From positions 79,590 through 143,589 of the forward strand of contig JARCOQ010000178.1 of NCBI GenBank assembly GCA_029207755.1: DNA of 64,000 bases, written 5' to 3'. Both the position numbers and the translations under genes were made by a program. This DNA comes from Chamaea fasciata (taxonomy: Eukaryota > Chordata > Aves > Passeriformes > Sylviidae). Shown here one piece after another: positions 11,754-23,400 of this stretch. Below the pieces are notes generated by a model that saw nothing but the letters and a program-made list of their open reading frames with translations, did no database searches and had not been told where the DNA came from. Positions within the stretch are counted from its first letter, which is position 1. Each line of letters begins with the position of its first letter.

Positions 11754-11757
11754 GGCA

Positions 11758-14700
11758 GGGACACCTAGGGGACAGCCAGGGAACCCCAGGGACACCCTGG
11801 GCACCACCAGGGACACCAGGGCCCCCCCCAGGGACACCTGGGGACAGCCAGGGCCCCTCCAGGGACACCCCAGGGCACCCCCAGGGACACCTAGGGGACA
11901 GCCAGGGAACCCCAGGGACACCCTGTGCACCCCCAGGGACACCTAGGGGACAGCCAGGGCCCCCCCCGGGACACCGAGGGGACAGCCAGGGAACCCCAGG
12001 GACAACCCAGGGCACAACCAAGGACACCTAGGGGGACAGCCAGGGCACCCTAGGGACAGCCAGGGCACCCGCAGGGACACCGAGGGGACAGGCAGGGCAC
12101 CCCCAGGGACAGCCAGGGCACCCCCAGAGACACCGAGGGCACAGCCAGGGCACCCCGAGGGACACCAGGGCACCCCCAGGGACACCTAGGGGACAGCCAG
12201 GGCACCCTAGGGACAGGCCAGGGCACCCCCAGGGACACCAAGGGCACAGACAGGGCACCCTAGGGACACCAAGGGGACAGCCAGGGCACCCCCAGGGACA
12301 CCAAGGGGACATCCCAGAGCACCCCAGGGACAGCCAGGGGTACCCCCAGGGACAGCTAGGGGACAGCAAGGGCACCCCCAGGGACACCCTAAGGGACACC
12401 CTGGGCACCCCCAGGGGACACCAAGGGGACCCCCAGGGACACCTAGGGGTGAGCCAGGGGCACCCCCAGGACACTGACGGGACAGCCTGGGCACCCCAGG
12501 GGACACCAAGGGAACAGCCAGGGCACCCCCAGGGACACCTAGGGGACAGCCAGGGCACCCCAGGGACACCAGGGCACCTCCTGGGACACCAAGGGGACAG
12601 GCAAGGCACCCCCCAGGGACACCTTGGGGACAGCCAGGGCACCCTAGGGACAGCCAGGGCACCCACAGGGACACCTAGGGGACAGTCAGGGCACCCCAGG
12701 GACACCAAGGGGACAGCCCAGGGCACCCCCAGGGACACCTAGGGGACAGGCAGGGCACTCCAGAGACACCCAGGGCACCCCCAGGGACACCTAGGGCACA
12801 GCCAGGGCACCCTAGGGACAGCCAGGGCACCCCCAGGGACACCAAGGGCACAGGCCAGGGCACTCTAGGGACAGCCAGGGCACCCCCAGGGACACCAAGG
12901 GCACAGCCGGAGCACCCTAGGGACAGCCAGGGCACCCCCAAGGACAGCTAGGGGACAGCCAGGGCACCCCCAGGGACACCAAGGGCACAGACAGGGCACC
13001 CTAGGGACACCAAGGGGACAGCCAGGGCACCCCAGGGCACACCAGGAACACCCAGGGCACCCCCAGGGACACCAAGGGGACAGCCAGAGCACCCCAAGGG
13101 ACAGCCAGGGCACCCCCAGGGTCACCTAGGGGACAGCCAGGGCACCCCAGGGGACACCAAGGGGACAGCCAGGGCAACCCCAAGGACACCTAGGGACAGC
13201 CCAGGGCACCCCAGGGACACCCAGGGCACCCCCAGGGACACCTAGGGGACAGCAAGGGCACCCCCAGGGACACCCTGGGCACCCCCAGGGACATGTAGGG
13301 GGACAGCCAGGGCACCCCAGGGACACCCTGAGCGCCCCCAGGGACACCTAGGGCACAGGCAGGGCCACCCTAGGGAAAGCCAGGGCACCCCCAGGGACAC
13401 TAACAGGACAGCCAGGGAACCCCAGGGACACCTGGGCACCCCCAGGAACTCCTAGGGGACAGCCAGGGCACCCCCAGGGACACCTAGGGGACAGGCAGGG
13501 CACCCCCAGGGACACCTAAGGGACAGCCAGGGCACCCCCAGTGACACCAGGGCACACCCAGGGCACCCCAGGGACCCACAGGGCACCCCCAGGGACACCA
13601 GGGGGACAGCCAGGGCAACCCCAGGGACAGCCAGGGGCACCCCCAGGGACACCTAGGGGACAGGCAAGGGCACCCCCAGGGACACCCTAGAGGACAGCCA
13701 GGGCACCCCCAGGGGCACCTAGGGGAGAGGCAGGGCACACCCAGGGACACCTAGGGGACAGCCAGGGCCCCCCCAGGGAAACCAGGGCACCCCCAGGGCA
13801 CCCCAGGGACCCACAGGGCACCCCCAGGGACACAAGGGGACAGCCAGGGCACCCCAGGGACACCCAGGGCACCCCCAGGGACACCTAGGGGACAGCCAGG
13901 GCACCCTAGGGACAGCCAGGACACCCCAGGGACACGCCGGGCACCCCCAGGGACACCCAGGGGACAGCCAGGGCGCCCTAAAGACAGCCAGGGGCACCCC
14001 CAGGGACACCTAGGGGACAGGCAGGGCCCCCCCCAGGGACACCCAGGGGCACCCCGAGGGACACCTAGGGGACAGTCAGGGAATCCCCCAGGGACACCCA
14101 GGGCACCCCCAGGGACACCTAGAGGACAGCCAGGGCACCCCAGGCACACCCAGGGCACCCCCAGGGACACCTAGGGGACAGGCCCAGGGCATCCTAGGGA
14201 CAGGAAGGGCACCCCAGGGACACCGAGGGGACAGCCAGGGCACCCTAGGGACAGCCAGGGCACCCCCAGGGACAGCTAGGGGAAAGCAAGGGCAACCCAG
14301 GGACACCAGGGCCCCCCCAGGGACACCTAGGGGACAACCAGGGAACCCCAGGGACACCCTGGGCACCCCCAGGGACACCTAATGCACCCCCAGGGACACC
14401 TAGGGGACAGCCAGGGCCCCCCCAGAGACACCCAGGGCACCCCCAGGGACACCTAGGGGACAGCCAGGGAACCCCAGGGACGCCCTGTGCAACCCCAGGA
14501 CACCCAGGGCACCCCCAGGGACACCTAGGGGAAACCCAGGGCACCCTAGGGACACCGAGGGCACAGCCAGGGCACCCCCAGGGACACGGAGAGGACATGC
14601 AGGGCACCCCCAGGGACAGCGAGGGAACCGCCAGGGACACCCAGGGCACCCCCAGGGACACCTAGGGGACAGCCAGGGCACCCCGAAGGGACAGGGAGGG

Positions 14701-14900
14701 CACCCCCAGGGGACACCTAGAGGACAGCCAGGGCCCCCCCAGGGACACCCAGGGCACCCCCAGGGACACCTAGGGGAAAAGCAGGGCACCCCAAGGGACA
14801 CCGAGGGGACAGCCAGGGCACCCCCAGGGACACCCAGGGCACCCCCAGGGACACCTAGGGGAAAAGCAGGGCACCCCTAGGGACACCGAGGGGACAGCCA
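11758..14900. repeat. 32-bp array with unusually many one-base indels
   Basis: The array resumes straight after island 2. Monomers often carry an extra or missing base in a homopolymer run, such as CTAGGGGGACAG, GCCAGGGGCACC, CAGGCCCAGGGC and GACACCAGGGC. CCCTAGGGACAGCC and AAGGGCACAG units are frequent. This makes the phase of the repeat drift faster than in neighbouring blocks. Nothing but repeats is present. The indel excess could be real mutation or low consensus accuracy. Confidence 0.92.
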
Positions 14901-15075
14901 GGGCACCCCCAGGGACACGTAGAGAATAGCCATGGCACCCCAGGGACAGCCAGGGCACCCCCAGGGACACCCAGGGCACAGGCAGGGCATCCCAGGGACA
15001 GCCAGGGCACCCCCTGGGCCACCTAGGGAACAGCCAGGGCACCCCAGGGACACGTAGGGGAAAGCCAGGGCACCC

Positions 15076-15666
15076 CAGGGACACGTAGGGGAAAGCCAGG
15101 GCACCCCAGGGACACCCAGGGCACCCCGAGGGACACCTAGGGGACAGCCAGGGCACCCCCATGGACACCTAGAGGACAGCCAGGCCACCCTAGGGACAGC
15201 CAGGGCACCCCCAGGGACACCTAGGGGACAGCCAGGGCACCCTAGGGACAGCCAGGGCACCCCCAAGGACACCAAGGGCACAGCCAGGGAAGCCTAGGGA
15301 CAGCCAGGGCACCCCCAGGGACACCAAGGGCACATACAGGGCACCCTAGGGACACCAAGGGGACAGCCAGGGCACCCCCAGGGACACCAAGGGACATCAA
15401 GAGCACCCCAGGGACAGCCAGGGTACCACCAGGGACAGCTACGGGACAGCAAGGGCACTCCCACGGACACCTAGAGGACACCCTGTGCACGCCCAGGGAC
15501 ACCCATGGCACACCCAGGGACACCTAGGGGACAGCCAGGGCACCCTAGGGACAGCCAGGGCACCCCGAGGGACACCAAAGTGACAGCCAGGGCACCCCAG
15601 GGACACCTAGGGGACAGCCAGGGAACCCCAGGGACACCCTGTGCACCCCCAGGGACACCTAGGGGA
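15076..15666. repeat. 985-bp-spaced duplication, copy 1
   Basis: About 590 bp matches 16061-16651 nearly base for base. Two differences are visible: AGGGAAGCC against AGGGCAGCC, and CACCAAGGGCACATACAGG against CACCTAGGGCACATACAGG. A shared run of rare variants (CCCATGGACACC, GCCAGGCCACCC, GCACATACAGGG, GACATCAAGAGC, CCCACGGACACC) shows this is a true block duplication. Confidence 0.88.
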
Positions 15667-16060
15667 CAGCCAGGGCCCCCCCCGGGACATCTAGGTGACA
15701 GCCAGGGAACCCCAGGGACACCCTGTGCACGCCCAGGGACACCCAGGGCCCCCCCCGGGACACCTAGGGGACAGCCAAGGCACCCTAAGGACAGCCAGGG
15801 CACCCCCAGGGACACCGAGAGGACAGGCAGGGCACCCCCAGGGACACCTTGGGGACAGCCAGGGCACCCCAGGGACAGCCAGGGCACCCCCAGGGACACC
15901 TAGGGGACCTCCAGGGCACCCCCAGGGACACCCAGGGCACCCCCAGGGCCACCTAGGGGACAGCCAGTGCACCCCCAGGGACATCTAGGGGACCTCCAGG
16001 GCACCCCCAGGGACTCCCAGGGCACCCCCAGGGACACCTAGGGGACAGCCAGGGCACCCC

Positions 16061-16651
16061 CAGGGACACGTAGGGGAAAGCCAGGGCACCCCAGGGACAC
16101 CCAGGGCACCCCGAGGGACACCTAGGGGACAGCCAGGGCACCCCCATGGACACCTAGAGGACAGCCAGGCCACCCTAGGGACAGCCAGGGCACCCCCAGG
16201 GACACCTAGGGGACAGCCAGGGCACCCTAGGGACAGCCAGGGCACCCCCAAGGACACCAAGGGCACAGCCAGGGCAGCCTAGGGACAGCCAGGGCACCCC
16301 CAGGGACACCTAGGGCACATACAGGGCACCCTAGGGACACCAAGGGGACAGCCAGGGCACCCCCAGGGACACCAAGGGACATCAAGAGCACCCCAGGGAC
16401 AGCCAGGGTACCACCAGGGACAGCTACGGGACAGCAAGGGCACTCCCACGGACACCTAGAGGACACCCTGTGCACGCCCAGGGACACCCATGGCACACCC
16501 AGGGACACCTAGGGGACAGCCAGGGCACCCTAGGGACAGCCAGGGCACCCCGAGGGACACCAAAGTGACAGCCAGGGCACCCCAGGGACACCTAGGGGAC
16601 AGCCAGGGAACCCCAGGGACACCCTGTGCACCCCCAGGGACACCTAGGGGA
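16061..16651. repeat. 985-bp-spaced duplication, copy 2
   Basis: This is the second copy of 15076-15666. The two diverge abruptly at about 15667 and 16652, where the first continues into a C7/CCGGGACATC variant and the second into a GGGGATAGCC variant. Confidence 0.88.
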
Positions 16652-17480
16652 TAGCCAGGGCACCCTAGGGACAGCCAGGGCACCCCCAGGGACACCCAGG
16701 GCCCCCCCAGGGACACCTAGGGGACAGCCAGGGAACCCCACGGACACCCTGGGCACCCCCAGGGACACCTAGGGGACAGCCAGGGAACCCGAGGGACAGC
16801 CAGGGCACCCCCAGGGACACCTAGGGGACAGGCAGGGCACCCCCAGGGACACCTAAGGGACAGCCAGGGCACCCCCAGGGACACCAGGGAACACCCAGGG
16901 CACCCCAGGGACCCACAGGGCACCCCCAGGGACACCAGGGGGACAGCCAGGGCACCCCAGGGACAGCCAGGGCACCCCCAGGGACACCTAGGGGACAGGC
17001 AGGGCACTTCCAGGGACACTCTGGGCACCCACAGGGACACCATGGGGACAGCCAGGGCACCCAAGGAACACCCAGAGCTCCTCCAGGGACACCTAGGGGA
17101 CAGCCAGGGTACCCTAACGACAGCTAGGGCACCCCCAGGGACACCTAGGTGACAGCCAGTGCACCCCCAGGGACACCTAGGGGACAGCCAGGGCACCCCC
17201 AGGGACATTTAGGGGACAGCACGGGCACTCCAGGGACACCCAGGGCACCCCCAGGGACACGAAGGGGACAGCCAGGGCACCCCCAGGGACAGCAAGGGCC
17301 CCCCCAGGGACATCCAGGGCACCCCAAGGAACAGCCAGGGCTCCCCCAGGGACAGCCAGGGCACCCCAAAAGACACCTAAAGGACAGCCAGGGCACCCCC
17401 AGGGCCCCCTAGGGGACAGCCAGGGCACCCCTAGGGACAGCCAGGGCCCCCCCAGGGACATCCAGGGCACCCCCAGGGAC

Positions 17481-20400
17481 ACCTAGGGGACAGCCAGGGC
17501 AGCCCAGGGACACCCAGGGCACCCCCATGGACACCTAAGGGACAGCCAGGGCACCCCCAGGGACACCAAGGGGACCCCCAGGGACACCTAGGGGACAGCA
17601 GGGGCACCTACAGGGACACCTAGGGGACAGCCAGGGCCCCCCCAGGGACACCTAGGGCACAGCCAGGGCACCCTAGGGACAGCCAGTGCACCCTCAGGGA
17701 CACCAAGGGCACAGCCAGGCCACCCCAAGGACAGCCAGGGCAGCCGAGGGACACCTACGGGACAGCCAGGGCACCCCAGGGCAGCCCAGGGACACCCAGG
17801 GTAGCCCAGGGACACGTAGGGGACCTCCCGGGCACCCCAGGGACAGCCAGGGCACCCCAGGGACTCCCAGGGCCCCCCCAGGGACACCTACGGGACAGAC
17901 AGGGAACGCCAGGGACACGTAGGAAACAGCCAGGGCACCCTAGGGACAGGCAGGGCACCCCCAGGGACACCTAGGGGACAGCCAGGGCCCCCCCAGGGAC
18001 ACCTAGGGGTCAGCCAGGGCCCCCCCAGGGACACCTAGGGGACAGCCAGGGCACCCCAGGGACACCCAGGGCACCCCCAGGGACACCGAGGGGACAGCCA
18101 GGGCACCTAAGGGACAGCCATGGCACCCTAGGGACAGCCAGGGCACCCCCAGAGGCACCGAGGGCACAGCCAGGGCACCCTAGGGACAGCCAGGGCACCC
18201 CAGGGACACCTAAGGGACAGGCAGGGCACCCCCAGGGACACCTAGGGGACAGGCAGGTCACCCACAGGGACACTGACGGGACAGCAAGGGCACCCCTAGA
18301 GACCCCTAGGGGACAGCCAGGGACCTCCTAGGGAAACTCTGGGCACCCCAAGGGACACCTTGGGGTCAGCCAAGGCTCCCCAGGGACACACAGGGCACCC
18401 CCAGGGACACGGACGGGACACCCAGGGCACCCCCAGGGACACCTAGGGGACAGCCAGGGAACCCCAGGGACACCCTGTGCACCCCCAGGGACACCCAGGG
18501 CACACCCAGGGACACTAAGGGGACAGCCAGGGCACCCTAGGGACAGCCAGGGCACCCCCAGGGTCACCGAGGGCACAGCCAGGGCACCCCAGGGACAGCG
18601 AGGGCACCCCCAGGGATACCTACGGGACAGCAAGGGCACCCACAGGGACACCCTGGATACCCCCAGGGAGACGTACGGGACAGCCAGGGCACGCCAGGGA
18701 CACCGTGGGCACCCCCAGGGACACCTAGGAGACAGCCAGGGCACCACCAGGGACACCAAGGGCACAGCCAGGGCACCCTAGGGACAGCCAGGGCACCCTC
18801 AGGGACACCGAAAGCACAGCCAGGGCACCACCAGAGACACCTAAGGGACACCGTGGGCACCCCCAGGGACACCAAGGGGACCCCCAGGAACACCAAATGG
18901 ACAGCCAGGGCACTCCCAGGGACACCTAGGGGACAGCCAGGGCACCCCCAGGGCACCCCAGGGACCCATATGGCACCCCCAGGGACACCTAGGGGACAGC
19001 CAGGGCACCCCCAGGGACACCCAGGGCACCCCCAGGGACACCTAATGCACGCCCAGGGACACCTAGGGGACAGCCAGGGCCCCCCCAGGGACACCCAGGG
19101 CACCCACAGCAACACCTAGGGGACAGCCAGGGCCCCCCCAGGGACACCTAGGGGACCTCCAAGTCATCCCCAGGGACACCCTGGGCACCCCCAGGGACAC
19201 CTAGGGGACAGCCTTGCACCCCCAGGCACACCCAGGGCACCCCTCAAGGACACCTAGGGGACGGCCAGGGCACCCTAGGGACAGCCAGGGCACCCCCAGG
19301 GACACCTAGGGGACAGCCAGGGCCCCCCCAGGGACACCTAGGGGACAGCCAGGGAACCCAAGGGACACCCTGTGCACGCCCAGGGACACCTAGGGGACAG
19401 CCAGGGCACCCCCAGGGACACCTAGGGGACAGGCAGGGCACCCCCAGGGACACGTAGGGGACAGCCAGGGCGCCCCAGGGGCACCCTGGGCACCCTCAGG
19501 GACACCTAGTAGACAGCCAGGGCACCACCAGGGACGCCCAGGAGACAGCCAGGGAACCCGAGGGACAACCAGGGCACCCCCAGGGACACCGAGGGGACAG
19601 CGAGGGCACTCCAGGGACAGCCAGGGCACCCCCAGGGACACCAGGGCAACCCCAGGGCACCCCAGGGACTCACAGGGCAACCCCAGGAACACCAAGGGGA
19701 CAGCCAGAGCACCCCAAGGACAGCCAGGGCATCCCCAGGGACACCTAGGGGACAGCAAGGGCACCCCCAGGGACACCCTGGGCACCCCCAGGGACACGTA
19801 GGGGACAGCCAGGGCAACCCAGGGACACCCTGGGCACCCCCAGGGACACGTAGGGGACAGCCAGGGCACCCCAGGCACACCCAGGGCACACCCAGGGACA
19901 CCTAGGGGACAGCCAGGGCACCCTCCGGGACACCGAGGGCACAGCCAGGGCACCCCCAGGGACACCTAGGGGACAGGCAGGGCACCCCCAGAGACCTCTA
20001 GAGGACAGCCAGGGCCCCCCCAGGGACACCCAGGGCACCCCCAGGGACACCTAGAGGACAGCCAGGGCTTCCTCAGGGACACCCAGGGCATCCCCAGGGA
20101 CACTTAGAGGACAGCCAGGGCACCCCAGGCACACCCAGGGAACCCTCAGGAACACCTAGGGGACAGCCAGGGCACCCTAAGGACAGCCAGGGCCCCCCCA
20201 GGGAAACAGAGGGCACAGCCAGGGCACCCTAGGGAAACCAAGGGGATAGCCAGGGCACCCCCAGGGACACCAAGGGGACATTCAGAGCACCCCAGGGACA
20301 GCCAGGGTACCCCCAGGGACAGCTAGGGGACAGCAAGGGCACCCCCAGGGACACCTAAGGGACACCCTGGGCAGCCCCAGGGACACCAAGGTAACCTCCA

Positions 20401-23400
20401 GGGACACCTAGGGGACCTCCAGGGCACCCCCAGGGACACGTACGGGACAGACAGGGAACCCCAGTGACACCCTGTGCAGCCCCAGGGACACCCAGGGCAC
20501 CCCCATGGACACTGACGGGACAGCCAGGGCACCCCAGGGACACCAAGGGCACAGCCAGGGCACCCTAGGGACAGCCAGGGCAGCCCAGGGCAGCCCAGGG
20601 ACACCCAGGGTACCCCAGGGACACGTAGGGGACAGCCAGGGCCCCCCCAGGGACAACTAGGGGACAGCCAGGGCACTCCAGGGACACCCAGGGCACCCCC
20701 AGGGACACCTAGGGGACAGCCAGGGCACCCTAAAGACAGCCAGGGCACCCCCAGGGACACCTAGGGGACAGCCAGGGCACCCTAGGGACAGCCAGGGCAG
20801 CCCCAGGGACACCTAGGGCACAGCCAGGGCACCCTACGGACAGCCAGGGCACCCCCAGGGACACCAAGGGCACAGCCAGGGCACCCTAGGGACAGCCAGG
20901 GCACCCCCAAGGACAGCTAGGGGACAGCCAGGGCACCCCCAGGGACACCAAGGGCACAGACAGGGCACCCTAGGGACACCAAGGGGACAGCCAGGGCACC
21001 CCCAGGGACACCCAGGGCACCCCCAGGGACATCTAGTGGACAGCCAGGGCACCCCGAGGGACACCAGGGCACCCCCAGAGACACCTAGGGGACAGCCAGG
21101 GCACCCTAGGGACAGCCAGGGCACCCCCAGGGACACCAAGGGCACAGACAGGGCACCCTAGGGACACCTAGGGGACAGCCAGGGCATCCCCAGGGACACC
21201 CAGGGTACCCCAAGGGACACCTAGGGGACAGCCAGGGCACCCCGGGGGATACCAGGGCACCCCCAGGGACACCTAGGGGACCTCCAGGGAACCCCAGAGA
21301 CACGTACGGGACAGCCAGGGAACCCCACTGACACCCTGTGCACCCCCAGGGACACCCAGGGCCCCCCCAGGGACACCTAGGGGACAGCCAGGGAACCCCA
21401 GGGACACCCTGGGCACCTCCAGGGACACCTAGGGGATAGCCAGGGAACCTGAGGGACAGCCAGGGCACGCCCAGGGACACCTAGGGGACAGCCAGGGCAA
21501 CCCCAGGGACACCTACGGGACAGGCAGCGCACCCCAGGGACACCCAGGGCACCCCCAGGGACACCTAGGGGACAGCCAGGGCACCCTAACGACAGCCAGG
21601 GCACCCCCAGGGACACCTAGGGGACAGCCAGTGCACCCCCAGGGACACCTAGGGGACAGCCAGGGCACCCACAGGGACATTGAGGGGAAAGCACGGGCAC
21701 TCCAGGGACACCCAGGGCACCCCCAGGGACACGAAGGGGACAGCCAGGCCACCCCCAGGGACAGCCAGGGCCCCCACAAAGACATCCAGGGCACCCCCAG
21801 GGACACCAAGGGGACCCCCAGGGACACCTAGGGGACAGCCAGGGCACATACAGGGACACCTAGGGGACAACCAGGGCACCCCAGGGACAGCGAGGGCACC
21901 CCCAGGGATACCTAGGGAACCTCCAGGGACATCTATGGGACAGCCAGGGCACCCCAGGGACAGCCAGGGCACCCCCAGAGACACCTAGGGGACAGCCAGG
22001 GCACCCCAGGGACAGCCAGGGCACCCCCAGGGACACCTAGGGGACAGCCAGGGCCCCCCCCAGGGACACCTAGGGGACAGCCAGAGGACCCCAGGGACAC
22101 CCAGGGCACCCCCAGGGACACCTAGGGGACAGCCAGGGCATCCCGAGGGACAGGGACGGCACCCACAGGGACACCTAGGAGTCAGCCAGGGCACGCCAGG
22201 GACACCCAGGGCACCCCAGGGACACCTAGAGGACAGCCAGGGCACCCTAGGGACAGCCAGGGCACCCCCAGGGACACCGAGGGCACAGCCAGGGCACCCC
22301 ATGGACAGCGAGGGCACCCCGAGGGACACCAAGGGCTCCCCCAGGGACATCTAGGGGACAGCCAGGGCACCTCGAGGGACAGGGAGGGCACCCCCAGGGA
22401 CACCTAGAGGACAGCCAGGGCCCCCCCAGGGACAACCAGGGCACCCCCAGGGACACCTAGGGGACAGCCAGGGCATGCCAAGGGACACCCTGGGCACCCC
22501 CAGGGACACCAGGGGACAGCCAGGGCACCCCAGGCACACTCAGGGCATTCCCAGGGACACCTAGGGGACAGCCAGGGCACTCCCAGGGACACCGAGGGCA
22601 CAGCAAGGGCACCCTAGGGACAGCCAGGGCACTTCCAGGGACACCTAGGGGACAGCCAGGGCACCCCAAGGGACACCTAGGGGACAGCCAGGGCACTCCT
22701 GGGACTGCTAGGGCACCCCCAGGGACGCCTAGAGGACAGCCAGGACACGCTAGGGACAGCTAGGGCACCCCCAGGGACACCAAGGGCACAGCCAGGGCCC
22801 CCTCAGGGACACCGAGGGCACAGCCAGGGCCCCCTCGGGGACACCCAGGGCACCCCCAGAACACCTAGGGGACAGCCAGGGCACCCTCAGGGACACCTAG
22901 GGGATACCCTGGGCACCCCCAAGGACACCCAGGGCACCCCCAGGGACACTGAGGGCACAGCCAGGGCACCCCCAAGGACACCTAGGGGACACGCAGGGTA
23001 CCCCCAGGGACAATGCGGGGACAGCCATGGCACCCCCAGGGACAGCCAGGGCACCCCAGGGACACCTCGGGCACAGCCAGGGCACCCTAGGGACAGCCAG
23101 GGCACCCCCAGGGACACCTAGGGGACAGCCAGGGCACCCCCAGGGACACCTAGAGGACAGCCAGGGAACCCCAGGGACACCCTGGGCATCCCCAGGGACA
23201 CATAATGCACCCCCAGGGACACCTAGGGGACAGCCAGGACCCCCTCAGAGACACCTAGGGGACAGCCAGGGAACCTCAGGGACACCCTGTGCACCCCCAG
23301 GGACACCCAGGGCACACCCGGGGACACCTAGGGGACAGCCCGGGCACCCTAGGGACAGCCAGGGAACAGAAAGGGCACCCTAGGGACAGCCAGGGCACCC

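Larger units (their letters stand above)
11161..11757. other. Unique-sequence island 2, duplicate of island 1
   Basis: This is the second copy of the 9461-10076 island, offset 1697 bp. All elements are present in the same order. Relative to island 1 it lacks 11 bp at about 11636, between two GGTG tetramers (GGTGGCCACTCGGTG has become GGTG), and has several one-base differences. One is the loss of a C in the CpG cluster, so any reading frame through it differs between the copies. From the Kozak-like ATG at 11722-11720 a minus-strand frame stays open for 145 codons, through the candidate exon and beyond it into C-rich DNA, ending at 11285. I regard most of that frame as chance. Confidence 0.9.
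14901..17480. repeat. Array block containing a 985-bp-spaced duplication
   Basis: The 32/21-bp array continues, with landmark variants GACACGTAGGGGAAAGCC, GGCACCCCCATGGACACC and CACATACAGGGC. The segment 15076-15666 recurs at 16061-16651. From about 17.0 kb the first core-type variants appear, including GACACGAAGGGGACAG and AGCACGGGCACTCC. No gene is seen. Confidence 0.92.

Noticed and set aside
9461..11757. Transposable element or endogenous viral insertion forming the islands
   Set aside because: I see no terminal repeats, target-site duplications, poly-A tail, reverse transcriptase or integrase motifs. The two copies fit co-duplication with the array.
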